DNA of 64,000 bases from Allomesorhizobium camelthorni (GCF_011045125.1 NZ_JAAKZF010000005.1:62001-126000), one strand, 5' to 3'; counted from the first letter of the stretch, positions 52,875 through 62,624 are shown. Translations and numbers: made by a program. The notes: a model not told the origin generated them from the letters alone.

Positions 52875-54878
52875 ATGCGGCAACGACGTTTGAGCTGGCT
52901 TGCGGGTGTTTCTGCACTGGCGGGTTTGATGATTGCAGGGCTGCCGGCCGAGGCCAGGCAGACGGCTGAACCCGTTGAAATCGGCTCGTTTACCGGCGCT
53001 TACCTTGCCGCCCGCGTGGCCGAAGTCGACAACGACCTGGACAGCGCGATCGCCTATTACAAGCAGGCGCTGGCGTTCGACCCCCAAAACCAGCAGCTTC
53101 AGCAAAGCCTGATGCTTGCGCTGATCGCGCAGGGGCGATTCGACGAATCGCTGCCCTATGCCGAAAAGCTGAAGGCGGTTCCCGACATCGAGCGGTTCTC
53201 GCGCGTGGCGCTCGCCGTCGACGCGTTCCGCAAGAAGGATTACACGGCTGCCGAGACCTGGCTGAAGCTCGCGGTCGAATCCGACCTCGACAGGCTGATC
53301 ACCGCCGTCATGACGGCCTGGGCGAAATCCGGCGCCGGCGACAGCGCCGAGGCGCTTGCCACCCTCGACAAGGTCGAGGGCCCGGAATGGTACGCTCTGT
53401 TCAAGACCTATCACCGCGCGCTGATCGCCGAGACCGCCGGAATGACCGGCGAAGCTGAGAAAGCCTACCAGGCCGCGTTCGACAATGTCTCGGCCGGGGG
53501 CGCCGCGCCCGAAACCTGGATCCGCGTGGCCGAGGCTTATGCGGGATTCCTGGCCCAGCGCGGCGACAAGGACAAGGCGATCGAGGTGCTCGACAAGGCG
53601 GAGGAGTTCTCCACCGGCCGGGTGCCGCTGGTGGCGCTGCGCGAAAAGATCGAAAAGGGCCAGCCGGTCTCGCGGCTTGTCGCCGATCCGGCCGACGGCG
53701 CCAGCGAAATCCTGCTCAATCTCGGCGCCGCGCTCAATCGCGGCGGCGGCGAGCCCTTCGTGCGGCTCTATCTGCAATACGCGCTTGCGCTGAAACCCGA
53801 CAGCGACATCGTGCTTCTGCAACTCGCGGCGGTGGCCGAACAGCAGGATCAGGCGGAGGAAGCGATCGCGCTCTATGGGCGCATTCCCGCGGACTCGCCG
53901 ATCAAGCGCGCCGCCGAACTGCAGCTTGGCCTGAACCTCGCCGATCTCGACCGGCACGACGAGGCGATCGTCCATTTGAAGGCGCTGCTCGACGCCAATC
54001 CCGACGACATGCGCGCCTATCTGGCGCTGGGCGGCGTCTATGCCTCCAAGGAGGACTACCGCTCCGCGGCTGAAGTCTACGACCGCGCCGTTGCCCGCCT
54101 GAAGGAGCCGGCAGAAGCCAACTGGAACATCTTCTACCAGCGCGGCATCGCCTATGAGCGGCTGAAGGAATGGCCCAAGGCCGAGCCGAACTTCCGCAAG
54201 GCGCTGGAGCTTTTCCCGGACCAGCCCCAGGTCATGAACTATCTCGGCTATTCCTGGGTCGACATGAACATGAACCTGGAAGAAGGCCTGGACCTGATCC
54301 GCAAGGCCGTCGATCTGCGGCCGAGCGACGGCTACATCGTCGACTCGCTCGGCTGGGCCTATTACCGTCTTGGCCGCTTCGAGGAAGCGGTGGTCGAGCT
54401 CGAGCGCGCCGTGTCGCTGAAGCCGGACGATCCGGTGTTGAACGACCATCTCGGCGACGCGTACTGGCGGGTCGGGCGCAGACTGGAGGCCACCTTCCAG
54501 TGGAGCCATGCGCGCGACATGGAGCCGGAGCCCGACGTGCTGACCAGCGTGCAGAAGAAGCTCACCGCGGGCCTGCCGCCGGTGGAGGGCAAGACCGCGC
54601 AGGATGCGCCGCCGGTGAAGCCGGCGCCCGTCGAGGCCAAGCCCGCGCCCGCCGCCGACCCGGACAAGAAGAGCGAGGCGGCGCCGGTCGAGACGCTGGC
54701 CGCCACGCCCGCCGCCTACAAGGTGCTGCCGGGGCAGTCGCTATGGTCGATCGCCGACGACGTGCTCGGCAATGGCGGCCGCTACATCGAGATCCTCAAT
54801 CTCAACCCGCAGCTGCGGGGCGACCCGGGCCGGCTGGTGCCGGGCCAGGAACTGGTGCTGCCGGGACCGGCGAACTGA
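52875..54878 (+). CDS. Secreted TPR protein with C-terminal LysM domain
   Basis: The product is 667 aa with a signal peptide (LAGVSALAGLMIAGLPAEA). About ten TPR units follow; clear ones are AIAYYKQALAFDPQNQQ and VVELERAVSLKPDDPV. A Pro/Ala/Lys linker (about 575-620) leads to a LysM domain (KVLPGQSLWSIADDVLG). It should reside in the periplasm, bound to peptidoglycan. AAGGA precedes ATG 52875. It follows the polyprenyl synthase gene and may share its transcript. Confidence 0.85.
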   Translation: MRQRRLSWLAGVSALAGLMIAGLPAEARQTAEPVEIGSFTGAYLAARVAEVDNDLDSAIAYYKQALAFDPQNQQLQQSLMLALIAQGRFDESLPYAEKLKAVPDIERFSRVALAVDAFRKKDYTAAETWLKLAVESDLDRLITAVMTAWAKSGAGDSAEALATLDKVEGPEWYALFKTYHRALIAETAGMTGEAEKAYQAAFDNVSAGGAAPETWIRVAEAYAGFLAQRGDKDKAIEVLDKAEEFSTGRVPLVALREKIEKGQPVSRLVADPADGASEILLNLGAALNRGGGEPFVRLYLQYALALKPDSDIVLLQLAAVAEQQDQAEEAIALYGRIPADSPIKRAAELQLGLNLADLDRHDEAIVHLKALLDANPDDMRAYLALGGVYASKEDYRSAAEVYDRAVARLKEPAEANWNIFYQRGIAYERLKEWPKAEPNFRKALELFPDQPQVMNYLGYSWVDMNMNLEEGLDLIRKAVDLRPSDGYIVDSLGWAYYRLGRFEEAVVELERAVSLKPDDPVLNDHLGDAYWRVGRRLEATFQWSHARDMEPEPDVLTSVQKKLTAGLPPVEGKTAQDAPPVKPAPVEAKPAPAADPDKKSEAAPVETLAATPAAYKVLPGQSLWSIADDVLGNGGRYIEILNLNPQLRGDPGRLVPGQELVLPGPAN

Positions 54879-54894
54879 CGATTGGGGCTTTTGC

Positions 54895-55127
54895 GGTGCG
54901 TCCTTCGAGGCTCACCCGCGGAGAGTAGCGCCAATTTCCGATCGTTCGTGGGGGCTCGCACCTCAGGATGAGGACGGTTGGCGCACCCCTGAGCCTGAGC
55001 TGCGGCATCGAAAAGCGTGACATAAAGTCCGGTTGGCGCCAGCGTCCCTCATCCTGAGGTGCGAGCCCCCTAAAGCGTCGCAAGGCGTGAAACGAAGTCC
55101 GGCGGGCGAGCCTCGAAGGACGCACCC
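54895..55127. repeat. Different inverted-repeat element (family C) between the TPR/LysM gene and glyQ
   Basis: Outer arms GGTGCGTCCTTCGAGGCTC and GAGCCTCGAAGGACGCACC, inner arms GGGGGCTCGCACCTCAGGAT and its complement near 55045. The core (54975-55040) is unique. It fills most of the 333-bp gap; the remaining 85 bp upstream of glyQ show no other feature. No coding potential of its own. Elements of this kind are widespread in rhizobial genomes. Confidence 0.85.
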
Positions 55128-55211
55128 GTGCCCACTCACCACCTGGGCTGACTTGACCGTCCTGATAGGCCGCACTAGAGCCTTGGCGGTTCCGATCACA
55201 GAGGCCCGCCC

Positions 55212-56150
55212 GTGACCTTGCCTGCCCACATGCATCCCAGCCGCTCGTTTCAGGGGCTGATCCTGACGCTCCACAATTACTGGGCCGATTATGGCTGCGT
55301 GGTGTTGCAGCCCTACGACATGGAGGTCGGCGCCGGCACCTTCCACCCGGCCACCACGCTGCGCGCGCTCGGCCCGAAACCGTGGCGCGCTGCCTATGTG
55401 CAGCCGTCGCGCCGGCCCAAGGACGGTCGCTACGGCGAGAACCCGAACCGGCTGCAGCATTATTACCAATACCAGGTGATCCTGAAGCCGAACCCGCCGG
55501 ACCTGCAGGAGCTCTATCTCGGCTCGCTGGCGGCCATCGGCATCGACCCGCTCACCCACGACATCCGCTTCGTCGAGGACGATTGGGAAAGCCCGACGCT
55601 CGGCGCCTGGGGGCTCGGCTGGGAATGTTGGTGCGACGGCATGGAAGTGTCGCAGTTCACCTATTTCCAGCAGGTCTGCGGCATCGAATGCGCGCCGGTG
55701 GCCGGCGAGCTCACCTACGGGCTGGAGCGGCTGGCCATGTATGTGCAGGGCGTCGACAATGTCTACGACCTTAACTTCAACGGCCGCGAGGGTGCGGATA
55801 AAGTCACTTATGGCGACGTCTTCCTGCAGGCCGAGCAGGAATATTCCAGGCACAATTTCGAACACGCCGACACGGCGATCCTGCTGCGGCATTTCGACGA
55901 CGCCGAGGCGGAATGCCAGGCGTTGTTGAAGGCGGGGGCGCCAGCGGCAAACGACAATCTGGCGCTCCACCGCTTGGTCTTCCCCGCCTACGACCAGTGC
56001 ATCAAGGCGAGCCACGTCTTCAACCTGCTCGACGCGCGCGGCGTGATCTCGGTGACCGAACGGCAGAGCTATATTTTGAGGGTCCGCAATCTGGCCAAGG
56101 CGTGCGGCGAAGCGTTCCTGCAGACGGAGGCCGGCGGGCTGGCTGCCTGA
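55212..56150 (+). CDS. glyQ: Glycyl-tRNA synthetase alpha subunit
   Basis: The product is 312 aa, clear GlyQ throughout: [38 protein letters not shown] and [19 protein letters not shown] with a Cys for Val. It charges tRNA-Gly as an alpha2-beta2 enzyme with GlyS. GTG is the start. Unlike many genomes, a gap of about 450 bp with a small reverse gene separates it from glyS. Confidence 0.95.
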   Translation: MTLPAHMHPSRSFQGLILTLHNYWADYGCVVLQPYDMEVGAGTFHPATTLRALGPKPWRAAYVQPSRRPKDGRYGENPNRLQHYYQYQVILKPNPPDLQELYLGSLAAIGIDPLTHDIRFVEDDWESPTLGAWGLGWECWCDGMEVSQFTYFQQVCGIECAPVAGELTYGLERLAMYVQGVDNVYDLNFNGREGADKVTYGDVFLQAEQEYSRHNFEHADTAILLRHFDDAEAECQALLKAGAPAANDNLALHRLVFPAYDQCIKASHVFNLLDARGVISVTERQSYILRVRNLAKACGEAFLQTEAGGLAA

Positions 56151-56151
56151 A

Positions 56152-56346
56152 TCAGGCGGCGGCCACCCCGGCCAGGGTAGTGCCGGCCACTGTGAACTCC
56201 GGAAACCTGATCTGGCTGGCGGAGCCCGCCATCGTCTGAAGCGCCTTGCGCACGCCGGGCATTCGCACCTCATCCGATCCGCCGAGACATGCCGCCAGGC
56301 AGGCGCTGAGCGCGAGAGACTGGAGAAGGGTCGAGGCTGTTTTCAT
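56152..56346 (-). CDS. Small putative lipoprotein, 64 aa
   Basis: It begins MKTASTLLQSLALSACLAAC, a lipoprotein-like signal with a lipobox (LSAC or LAAC), followed by a short mature part. It lies between glyQ and glyS on the opposite strand, 1 bp from the glyQ stop. Function unknown. The 258 bp to glyS hold no other gene I can support. Confidence 0.6.
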   Translation of the reverse strand: MKTASTLLQSLALSACLAACLGGSDEVRMPGVRKALQTMAGSASQIRFPEFTVAGTTLAGVAAA

Positions 56347-56604
56347 GGTCGTTGTCCGAGACGTTCAGTGTCGATCGTTCTGTGTTCCGGGTCGGCGAAA
56401 TGGTTCACACACAGGCCGCAGATTTCCCGGTCTGAGCGTTGGTCGCTTCAGCGCAGCATTCGGTTCATGGAAATCTGCCCCAAGGACGAACGGGCCCGCC
56501 GCGCCCCGACAGGCGGGCGGATGATTTTTGCGAAGCGCTGCGAAGGGTGACAGCGCGCGGCCGACTTGCTATGCCCGCGCGAACCTTTTCCTAGAGACCG
56601 AACG

Positions 56605-59319
56605 ATGCCCGATCTGCTGTTAGAATTACGATCCGAAGAAATTCCGGCCCGCATGCAGCGCAAGGCGGCCGGCGATCTCAGGAAGATGGTGACCGACGGT
56701 CTGGTCGAGGCCGGGCTGACCTATGACGCCGCCCGCGAATATTTTACGCCGCGCCGGCTGACGCTAGACGTGCGCGGCCTGACCGCGCGCTCGAAGGATG
56801 TGCGCGAGGAGAAGAAGGGCCCGAGCACCAAGGCGCCGGAGCAGGCGATCGCCGGCTTCCTGCGCTCGGCGGGGCTCGACGACATCAGCCAGGCGCATGT
56901 GCATTCCGACCCGAAGAAGGGCGATTTCTACGTCGCGCATATCGTCAAGCCGGGCAGGGCGGCGGAGGAGATCATCGCCGAGCTGATCCCCGAGATCATC
57001 CGCGACTTCCCGTGGCCGAAATCGATGCGCTGGGGCGCGGCGTCGGCAAAGCCCGGCTCGCTGCGCTGGGTGCGGCCGCTACAGTCGATCGTCTGCACCT
57101 TCGGCCCCGAGACCGAGGAGCCGGTGGTCGTCGATTTCGAGGTCGACGGCATCCGCGCCGGCAACGTCACCTACGGCCACCGTTTCCATGCGCCGGATGC
57201 GATCACGGTGCGCCGCTTCGCCGATTATGTGGCCAAGCTCGAGGCGGCGAAGGTCGTGCTCGACGCCGACCGCCGCAAGGAGATCATCCTTTCCGACGCG
57301 CGGAACCTTGCCTTCGCCAACGGGCTGGAGCTCATCGAGGACGAAGGACTGCTGGAGGAGGTGGCCGGGCTGGTCGAATGGCCGGTGGTGCTGATGGGCG
57401 AGTTCGAGCAGGAGTTCCTCGACATCCCGGCCGAAGTGATCCGGCTGACGATCCGGGCCAATCAGAAGTGTTTCGTGACGCGCAGTCTTTCCTCCCCCCT
57501 TGCGGGGGAGATGCCCGGCAGGGCAGAGGGGGGCGCTGTCCCGCCAACATCTCAGCTTCCGGCCAGTTCTGACCGCCACGGTTCGCACTTTACGTTGCCC
57601 CCCTCTGTCCTTCCGGGCATCTCCCCCTCAAGGGGGGAGATCAGCCAACCGCCCCTCTCCAACCGCTTCATCCTCACCGCCAATATCGAGGCGAGTGACG
57701 GCGGCAAGGAGATCGCGTACGGCAATGGCAAGGTGGTGCGCGCCAGGCTTTCGGACGCGCTGTATTTCTGGAAGACCGACCAGTCGGACCTGCCCGACCT
57801 CGACCAACTGAATGCCTCCGCCGAAAAATTCGGGCTCGACCTCAAAAAGCCGCTCGACCAGCGCATGGCGCGGCTCGACCATCTCGGCGTGACCTTCCAC
57901 GCCAAGCTCGGCACGCAAGGCGAGCGGGTGGAGCGCATCGCGCGGCTGGCCGAAGAGATTGCGCCGATCGTGGCGCGGAGCGTTGGCGATCAGCCAATCT
58001 CCCCCCTTGAGGGGGAGATGCCCGGCAGGGCAGAGGGGGGTCGGTTATCGGATAATCGCGACGGACCCCCCTCTGGGCTGCCGCCCATCTCCCCCTCAAG
58101 GGGGGAGATTGCACACCTCGCCCGCCGCGCTTCCGTTCTGGCCAAAGCCGACCTGACCACGGAAGTGGTGGGCGAGTTCCCCGAGCTGCAGGGCGCGATG
58201 GGCCGTAAATACGCGGCTCTCCAGAGCGAGCATCCGTCGGTAGCCGCCGCGATCGAGGAGCACTACAAGCCGCAGGGCCCGTCGGACCGCGTGCCGACCG
58301 ACCCGGTTTCCGTTGCCGTGGCGCTGGCCGACAAGCTCGACATGCTGGTCGGTTTCTGGGCGATTGACGAGAAGCCGACTGGTTCGAAGGACCCGTATGC
58401 GCTTAGGAGGGCGGCGCTTGGGGTGATCCGGATCGTCGTGGAGAATGGAGTGCGCGTTAGGATTTTGGAACGAGCGGTCAATCCGCTTCGCTTTTCGCGA
58501 ATACACGCCAATGTCGCGGAGCAGCGACAGCTAAGCCATTTAGAAGCGTCCCAAAATCCGAAGAGTACCATCCGACTGTTAGATCTTGCAGCTGAGGCTA
58601 CAGAGATCGGCAATAGATTTCGATTTGGCGCAAAAATCCAACGCGACGAATACCCTGTTCTTTCCGACCTCCTCTCCTTCTTCCACGATCGTCTGAAGGT
58701 CTATCTCCGCGATCAGGGTGCGCGGCACGATCTGATCGATGCCGTGCTGGCGGGTGGAGGAAGCGCGCCGGTAATCTCCCCCCTTGAGGGGGAGATGTCG
58801 GCTAAGCCGACAGAGGGGGGTCGGAACATCGTCGAGGCACCCCCCTCTGCCCTGCCGGGCATCTCCCCCTCAAGGGGGGAGATTGGCCAATCTTCAAACG
58901 ACGACCTGCTCATGATCGTGCGCCGCGTCGAAGCCTTGTCCACCTTCCTCGAAACCGAGGACGGGAAAAACCTGCTGGCCGGGACCAAGCGCGCGGTAAA
59001 CATTCTGTCGATCGAGAGCAAGAAGGGCACGCTCATCGCCGAGGCCGTCGATCCGGCGCTTTTGCGCGAGGATGCGGAAAAAGCGCTGTTCGCCGCGGTG
59101 AACCAGGCCGAGAGCCAGGCCGCCCAAGCGATTCAGAATGAAGACTTTTCCGCCGCCATGCGCGCGCTTAGCGCATTGCGTGAACCGGTTGATTCATTCT
59201 TTGAACGCGTTCTCGTGAATGATGAGGATATCGCCATCCGCGCCAACCGGCTGGCGCTGCTCGCCCGCATCCGCGCGGCGACAGGTCAGGTCGCGGATTT
59301 CTCGAAAATCGCGGGGTAG
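56605..59319 (+). CDS. glyS: Glycyl-tRNA synthetase beta subunit with multiple in-frame insertions
   Basis: The product is 904 aa; usual length is about 690-750. The GlyS core is intact: [75 protein letters not shown]. Three palindromic repeat pairs are read through in frame, giving extra residues at about 296-346, 465-502 and 724-760. A further AT-richer block (residues about 613-680) also looks inserted. Each addition falls at a boundary between conserved blocks. No stop or frameshift occurs, so the gene should still make functional, enlarged protein. Confidence 0.92.
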   Translation: MPDLLLELRSEEIPARMQRKAAGDLRKMVTDGLVEAGLTYDAAREYFTPRRLTLDVRGLTARSKDVREEKKGPSTKAPEQAIAGFLRSAGLDDISQAHVHSDPKKGDFYVAHIVKPGRAAEEIIAELIPEIIRDFPWPKSMRWGAASAKPGSLRWVRPLQSIVCTFGPETEEPVVVDFEVDGIRAGNVTYGHRFHAPDAITVRRFADYVAKLEAAKVVLDADRRKEIILSDARNLAFANGLELIEDEGLLEEVAGLVEWPVVLMGEFEQEFLDIPAEVIRLTIRANQKCFVTRSLSSPLAGEMPGRAEGGAVPPTSQLPASSDRHGSHFTLPPSVLPGISPSRGEISQPPLSNRFILTANIEASDGGKEIAYGNGKVVRARLSDALYFWKTDQSDLPDLDQLNASAEKFGLDLKKPLDQRMARLDHLGVTFHAKLGTQGERVERIARLAEEIAPIVARSVGDQPISPLEGEMPGRAEGGRLSDNRDGPPSGLPPISPSRGEIAHLARRASVLAKADLTTEVVGEFPELQGAMGRKYAALQSEHPSVAAAIEEHYKPQGPSDRVPTDPVSVAVALADKLDMLVGFWAIDEKPTGSKDPYALRRAALGVIRIVVENGVRVRILERAVNPLRFSRIHANVAEQRQLSHLEASQNPKSTIRLLDLAAEATEIGNRFRFGAKIQRDEYPVLSDLLSFFHDRLKVYLRDQGARHDLIDAVLAGGGSAPVISPLEGEMSAKPTEGGRNIVEAPPSALPGISPSRGEIGQSSNDDLLMIVRRVEALSTFLETEDGKNLLAGTKRAVNILSIESKKGTLIAEAVDPALLREDAEKALFAAVNQAESQAAQAIQNEDFSAAMRALSALREPVDSFFERVLVNDEDIAIRANRLALLARIRAATGQVADFSKIAG
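57491..57641. repeat. Repeat pair 1 in glyS
   Basis: Arms at 57491-57533 and 57598-57641, G-run ends facing inward (the reverse of the 8934 arrangement). It reads [14 protein letters not shown], a spacer, then [16 protein letters not shown]. It sits between [10 protein letters not shown] and [10 protein letters not shown], blocks that are nearly adjacent in normal GlyS. Confidence 0.92.
57997..58109. repeat. Repeat pair 2 in glyS
   Basis: Arms at 57997-58040 and 58066-58109 with a 25-nt spacer. It reads [23 protein letters not shown], then [15 protein letters not shown]. The second arm carries GGGCTGCCGCCC in place of GTCCTGCCGGAC. Confidence 0.92.
58774..58883. repeat. Repeat pair 3 in glyS
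   Basis: Arms at 58774-58820 and 58840-58883 with a 19-nt spacer. It reads [23 protein letters not shown], then [14 protein letters not shown]. The first arm uses the GTCGGCTAAGCCGAC stem, the second GCCCTGCCGGGC. It lies in the loop between DLIDAVLA and [13 protein letters not shown]. Confidence 0.92.
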
Positions 59320-59321
59320 CC

Positions 59322-59780
59322 TCAGTAGGTAACCGGCGATTCCGGAGCCGGCGCGTCAGCCGGTTCCTTCTTGTGCGCGGCGGATTGCCGGCTTGGCGCC
59401 GGCAGCGCGTCGGCCGGTACCGAGGCCTGCACGGGCTGTGCGGGCATGGAGGCAGACGAAAACGCCGCGCCGGCGATGCCGCCGCGCAGCACCATCGGCG
59501 CAAAGCCGCGGCGCGGCTTTTTCGGCTTCTCGCCGACCGAGGCGACGTTTTCATAGGCGACATCGGGCGGGCCGAAGGCGAGGATGGAGCGGGTGACCAT
59601 GCGGCGCTCGTTGGTCTCCACGGCGTCTTCCGGCATGTCCGGCGGGCCGGCCACGATCATGGACGGCCCGATCGGCCCCGTCATCGGCGCCAGCGCCACG
59701 ATCGACGAGGCGTCAGCCGACCCCGCACAAGCCGTCGCAGCGCCAAGGACAAAAAGCTTCCAGAACGATCGCACCGGCAT
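59322..59780 (-). CDS. Putative secreted Pro/Ala-rich protein
   Basis: The product is about 152 aa with a likely signal (WKLFVLGAATACAGSADAS), then VALAPMTGPIGPSMIV and a Pro/Ala/Ser-rich tail. No family recognised. Met at 59780 is chosen; 59798 is an alternative. It converges on glyS with a 2-bp gap. Confidence 0.6.
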   Translation of the reverse strand: MPVRSFWKLFVLGAATACAGSADASSIVALAPMTGPIGPSMIVAGPPDMPEDAVETNERRMVTRSILAFGPPDVAYENVASVGEKPKKPRRGFAPMVLRGGIAGAAFSSASMPAQPVQASVPADALPAPSRQSAAHKKEPADAPAPESPVTY

Positions 59781-59865
59781 GCTCCATTGCATTTCCACGC
59801 CGGTCCCTTATCAGTCCCGGGTTGATGCCGGCTTGAAGCGATGGACGGCATTTTAGCGATCGGGC

Positions 59866-60861
59866 ATGTCTAAAGGATTGCGGGAAGTGGCGGAAATTCG
59901 CAACGCGGCCGAGTCGATGGACGAGGCGCTGGCCCTGCTCAAGGCCGGCGAGATCGTCGCGATCCCGACCGAAACCGTCTATGGGCTGGCCGGCGACGCG
60001 ACCAATGGCGCTGCGGTGGCGAAGATATTCGAGGCCAAGGGCAGGCCGCGCTTCAACCCGCTGATCGCCCATGTCGCGACCATGGCGATGGCCGAGGAGA
60101 TCGCTGAATTCGATCAGCTGTCGCGAAAGCTGGCGGAAAAATTCTGGCCGGGCCCGCTGACGCTTGTGCTGCCGCTGAAGCCCGGCGGCGCGATCCATCC
60201 GCTGGTCACGGCCGGGCTCGATACGATAGCGCTGAGGATGCCGCGCGGCTTCGGCGCCAGGCTGATCGAGCGCCTGGGCCGGCCGCTCGCTGCGCCCAGC
60301 GCCAATTCGTCGGGCAGGATCAGCCCCACCACCGCCGCCGCCGTGGCGGACGACCTCTGCGACAGGATCCGGCTGGTGGTCGACGGCGGGGCGACGTCGG
60401 TCGGGCTGGAATCGACCATCGTCAAGGTCGAGGACGGAAAGCTGCGGCTGCTGCGGCCGGGCGGCATAGCCGCTGGGGAACTCGAGGCGGCAGCGGGCGC
60501 GGCGCTGCTTCGCGGCGCGAAAAACGGCGTCGAGGCGCCGGGCATGCTGGCTTCGCATTATGCGCCGGGCGCTCTGGTGCGGATTAACGCGGAGGATGTG
60601 GCGGCCGGCGAGGCGCTGCTGGCATTCGGGCCGGAACGCGCCAGAAATGCGGAAGGCGCGGTTGCGGTGCTCAACCTTTCCGAGACCGGCGATCTGCGCG
60701 AGGCTGCGAGCAACCTTTTCTCGCATCTCCAGGCGCTCGACCGCAGCGGCGCGAAAATGATCGCGGTCGAGCCGATACCATATGAGGGGCTGGGCGAGGC
60801 GATCAACGACCGGCTGTCGCGCGCCGCGGCGCCGCGTGACAGCGGCGCTTCGTATAAATAG
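59866..60861 (+). CDS. L-threonylcarbamoyladenylate synthase (Sua5/YwlC type)
   Basis: The product is 331 aa. The YrdC domain (about 20-205) has IPTETVYGLAGDA and KGRPRFNPL. A Sua5 C-terminal domain follows (HYAPGALV to the end). It makes threonylcarbamoyl-AMP for the t6A modification of tRNA. Essential in most bacteria. Confidence 0.93.
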   Translation: MSKGLREVAEIRNAAESMDEALALLKAGEIVAIPTETVYGLAGDATNGAAVAKIFEAKGRPRFNPLIAHVATMAMAEEIAEFDQLSRKLAEKFWPGPLTLVLPLKPGGAIHPLVTAGLDTIALRMPRGFGARLIERLGRPLAAPSANSSGRISPTTAAAVADDLCDRIRLVVDGGATSVGLESTIVKVEDGKLRLLRPGGIAAGELEAAAGAALLRGAKNGVEAPGMLASHYAPGALVRINAEDVAAGEALLAFGPERARNAEGAVAVLNLSETGDLREAASNLFSHLQALDRSGAKMIAVEPIPYEGLGEAINDRLSRAAAPRDSGASYK

Positions 60862-60870
60862 GAAACGGCC

Positions 60871-62295
60871 ATGGAAGCATCCGGCATAGACACAGCGCTC
60901 CTCGACCGCTTCGCAGTGATCGTCGGCGAAGGGTATGCGCTGCGAAGCGACGCCGACATCGCGCCCTACGTCACAGAGCGGCGCGGCCTCTATCCCGGCC
61001 GGACGCCGCTGGTGCTGCGGCCGGGCAGCGTCGACGAGATCAGCCGCATCATGTGGCTCGCCACCGAAACCAGGACGCCGATCGTGCCGCAGGGCGGCAA
61101 TACCGGCCTTGTCGGCGGGCAGATGCCCGACGGGTCCGGCCGCGAGATCGTGCTGTCCCTGTCGCGGCTGAACCGTATCCGCGAGATCGACGTGCAGTCG
61201 AACACGGTGACGGTGGAAGCCGGCGTGGTGCTGCAGACGCTGCGTGACGCAGCCGACGCTGCCGACCGGCTGTTTCCCCTGTCGCTCGGGTCGCAGGGTT
61301 CGTGCCAGATCGGCGGCAATCTGTCGTCGAATGCAGGCGGCACCGGCGTGCTCGCCTACGGCAATGCGCGCGAGCTCTGCCTCGGCGTCGAGGTGGTGCT
61401 GCCGACCGGCGAGGTGCTCGACGATCTGCGCAAGCTGAAGAAGGACAACACCGGCTACGACCTGAAGAACCTGTTCATCGGCGCGGAAGGCACGCTGGGC
61501 ATCATCACCGCGGCGGTGCTGAAGCTCTATCCCAGGCCGAAGGGCAGGGAGGTCGCATGGGTCGGCTTGGAATCTCCGGAGGCGGCGTTGGCGCTGTTCG
61601 GCAAGGCGACCGATCAGGCGGGCAGCGGCCTGACCGCGTTCGAGCTGATCGCCGACCGACCGCTCGACTTTGCCGTCCGTCATATCCCCGGAACGGTGCG
61701 CCCGCCGGCGGATGGATGGCCGTGGCATGTGCTGATGGAGGTGTCGTCGGGCCGCTCCGCCGAGGATGCGCGGCAACTCGTGGAGGACATATTGACCGCC
61801 GGGCTGGAGGAGGGGCTTGCCGGCGACGCGGTTATCGCCGCCAGCCTCGCGCAGTCCGACGCCTTCTGGCGCATCCGGGAGTCGCTTTCCGACGGCCAGC
61901 GTCCCGAAGGGGCCTCGATCAAGCACGATATTTCTGTGCCGGTCGCTTCGATACCGGAGTTCATCGAGCGCGCCGCGATTGCCGTGGAGGCGGTCAGCCC
62001 CGGTGCCCGCGTGGTCTGCTTCGGCCATATGGGCGACGGCAATCTGCACTACAACATCTCGCAGCCGGTGGGCGCGGATGGCGCCGCGTTCCTCGGCCTC
62101 TACCGTACGATGAACAAGGCCGTGCACGACATCGTGCGCAACCTCGGCGGCTCGTTCTCTGCCGAGCACGGCATCGGCCGGCTGAAGCGCGACGAGCTGC
62201 TCGCCACCACCCCGCCCGTGGCGATCGACCTGATGCGCCGCGTCAAGGCGGCGCTTGATCCGGCGGGCATTATGAATCCGGGGAAGGTGATTTAG
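60871..62295 (+). CDS. FAD-linked oxidase (D-2-hydroxyacid dehydrogenase, GlcD-like)
   Basis: The product is 474 aa. The FAD-binding region has PIVPQGGNTGLVGGQ and the C-terminal domain has CFGHMGDGNLHYN and SAEHGIGRLK. Members oxidise D-lactate, glycolate or D-2-hydroxyglutarate. It follows the sua5 gene by 9 bp and is likely in the same transcript. The substrate is not fixed by sequence. Confidence 0.87.
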   Translation: MEASGIDTALLDRFAVIVGEGYALRSDADIAPYVTERRGLYPGRTPLVLRPGSVDEISRIMWLATETRTPIVPQGGNTGLVGGQMPDGSGREIVLSLSRLNRIREIDVQSNTVTVEAGVVLQTLRDAADAADRLFPLSLGSQGSCQIGGNLSSNAGGTGVLAYGNARELCLGVEVVLPTGEVLDDLRKLKKDNTGYDLKNLFIGAEGTLGIITAAVLKLYPRPKGREVAWVGLESPEAALALFGKATDQAGSGLTAFELIADRPLDFAVRHIPGTVRPPADGWPWHVLMEVSSGRSAEDARQLVEDILTAGLEEGLAGDAVIAASLAQSDAFWRIRESLSDGQRPEGASIKHDISVPVASIPEFIERAAIAVEAVSPGARVVCFGHMGDGNLHYNISQPVGADGAAFLGLYRTMNKAVHDIVRNLGGSFSAEHGIGRLKRDELLATTPPVAIDLMRRVKAALDPAGIMNPGKVI

Positions 62296-62341
62296 CTCAG
62301 GGGGTGGACTGGTTTCCGCTCGCATTGAAATTGCACAGCAG

Positions 62342-62368
62342 ATGAGATATATTTTTGTCATATCTCAT
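62342..62368. promoter_or_regulatory. Perfect 9-bp inverted repeat ahead of vapBC, likely operator
   Basis: ATGAGATAT (62342-62350) and ATATCTCAT (62360-62368) are separated by 9 bp. They lie 13 bp upstream of the vapB start, with the ribosome site GGGAG between. VapB or VapBC complexes bind such palindromes to repress their own promoter. Confidence 0.75.
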
Positions 62369-62381
62369 TGGGAGACGAGCC

Positions 62382-62624
62382 GTGGAAACCGCGAAAATCT
62401 TCTGGTCCGGCCGATCGCAGGCCGTGCGGCTGCCCAAGGAATTCCGCTTCGATGCCGACGAAGTCCGCATCAGGAGGCATGGCAGCGCTGTAATTCTCGA
62501 ACCCATCGCAAATGACTGGGCCTGGCTGGAGACGGTTACCGGGCCTGTCGATGAGGACTTCACAAAGGCCGCGACCGAGCAGCCGGACGAGCAGGAACGT
62601 CCTGAACTGGACTTCTTCAAGTGA
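62382..62624 (+). CDS. vapB: VapB-type antitoxin
   Basis: The product is 80 aa with an AbrB/SpoVT-like N-terminus (AKIFWSGRSQAVRLPKEFRF) and an acidic C-terminus that should wrap the toxin (TEQPDEQERPELDFFK). GTG 62382 has GGGAG seven bases upstream. Overlaps vapC by 4 bp. Confidence 0.88.
   Translation: METAKIFWSGRSQAVRLPKEFRFDADEVRIRRHGSAVILEPIANDWAWLETVTGPVDEDFTKAATEQPDEQERPELDFFK

Noticed and set aside
8934-58883. Scattered 44-nt repeats considered as a CRISPR array
   Set aside because: Copies are kilobases apart, self-complementary, paired in inverted orientation and partly coding. There are no regular spacers or cas genes.
56605-59319. glyS as a pseudogene because of its insertions
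   Set aside because: Every insertion keeps the frame, no stop codons occur and all conserved blocks remain.
59713-62361. Very long minus-strand ORF (882 aa) antisense to the sua5 and FAD oxidase genes
   Set aside because: High GC suppresses stop codons on the antisense strand. The protein is rich in Arg, His and Asp with no family motifs, whereas the plus strand holds two clear enzymes.
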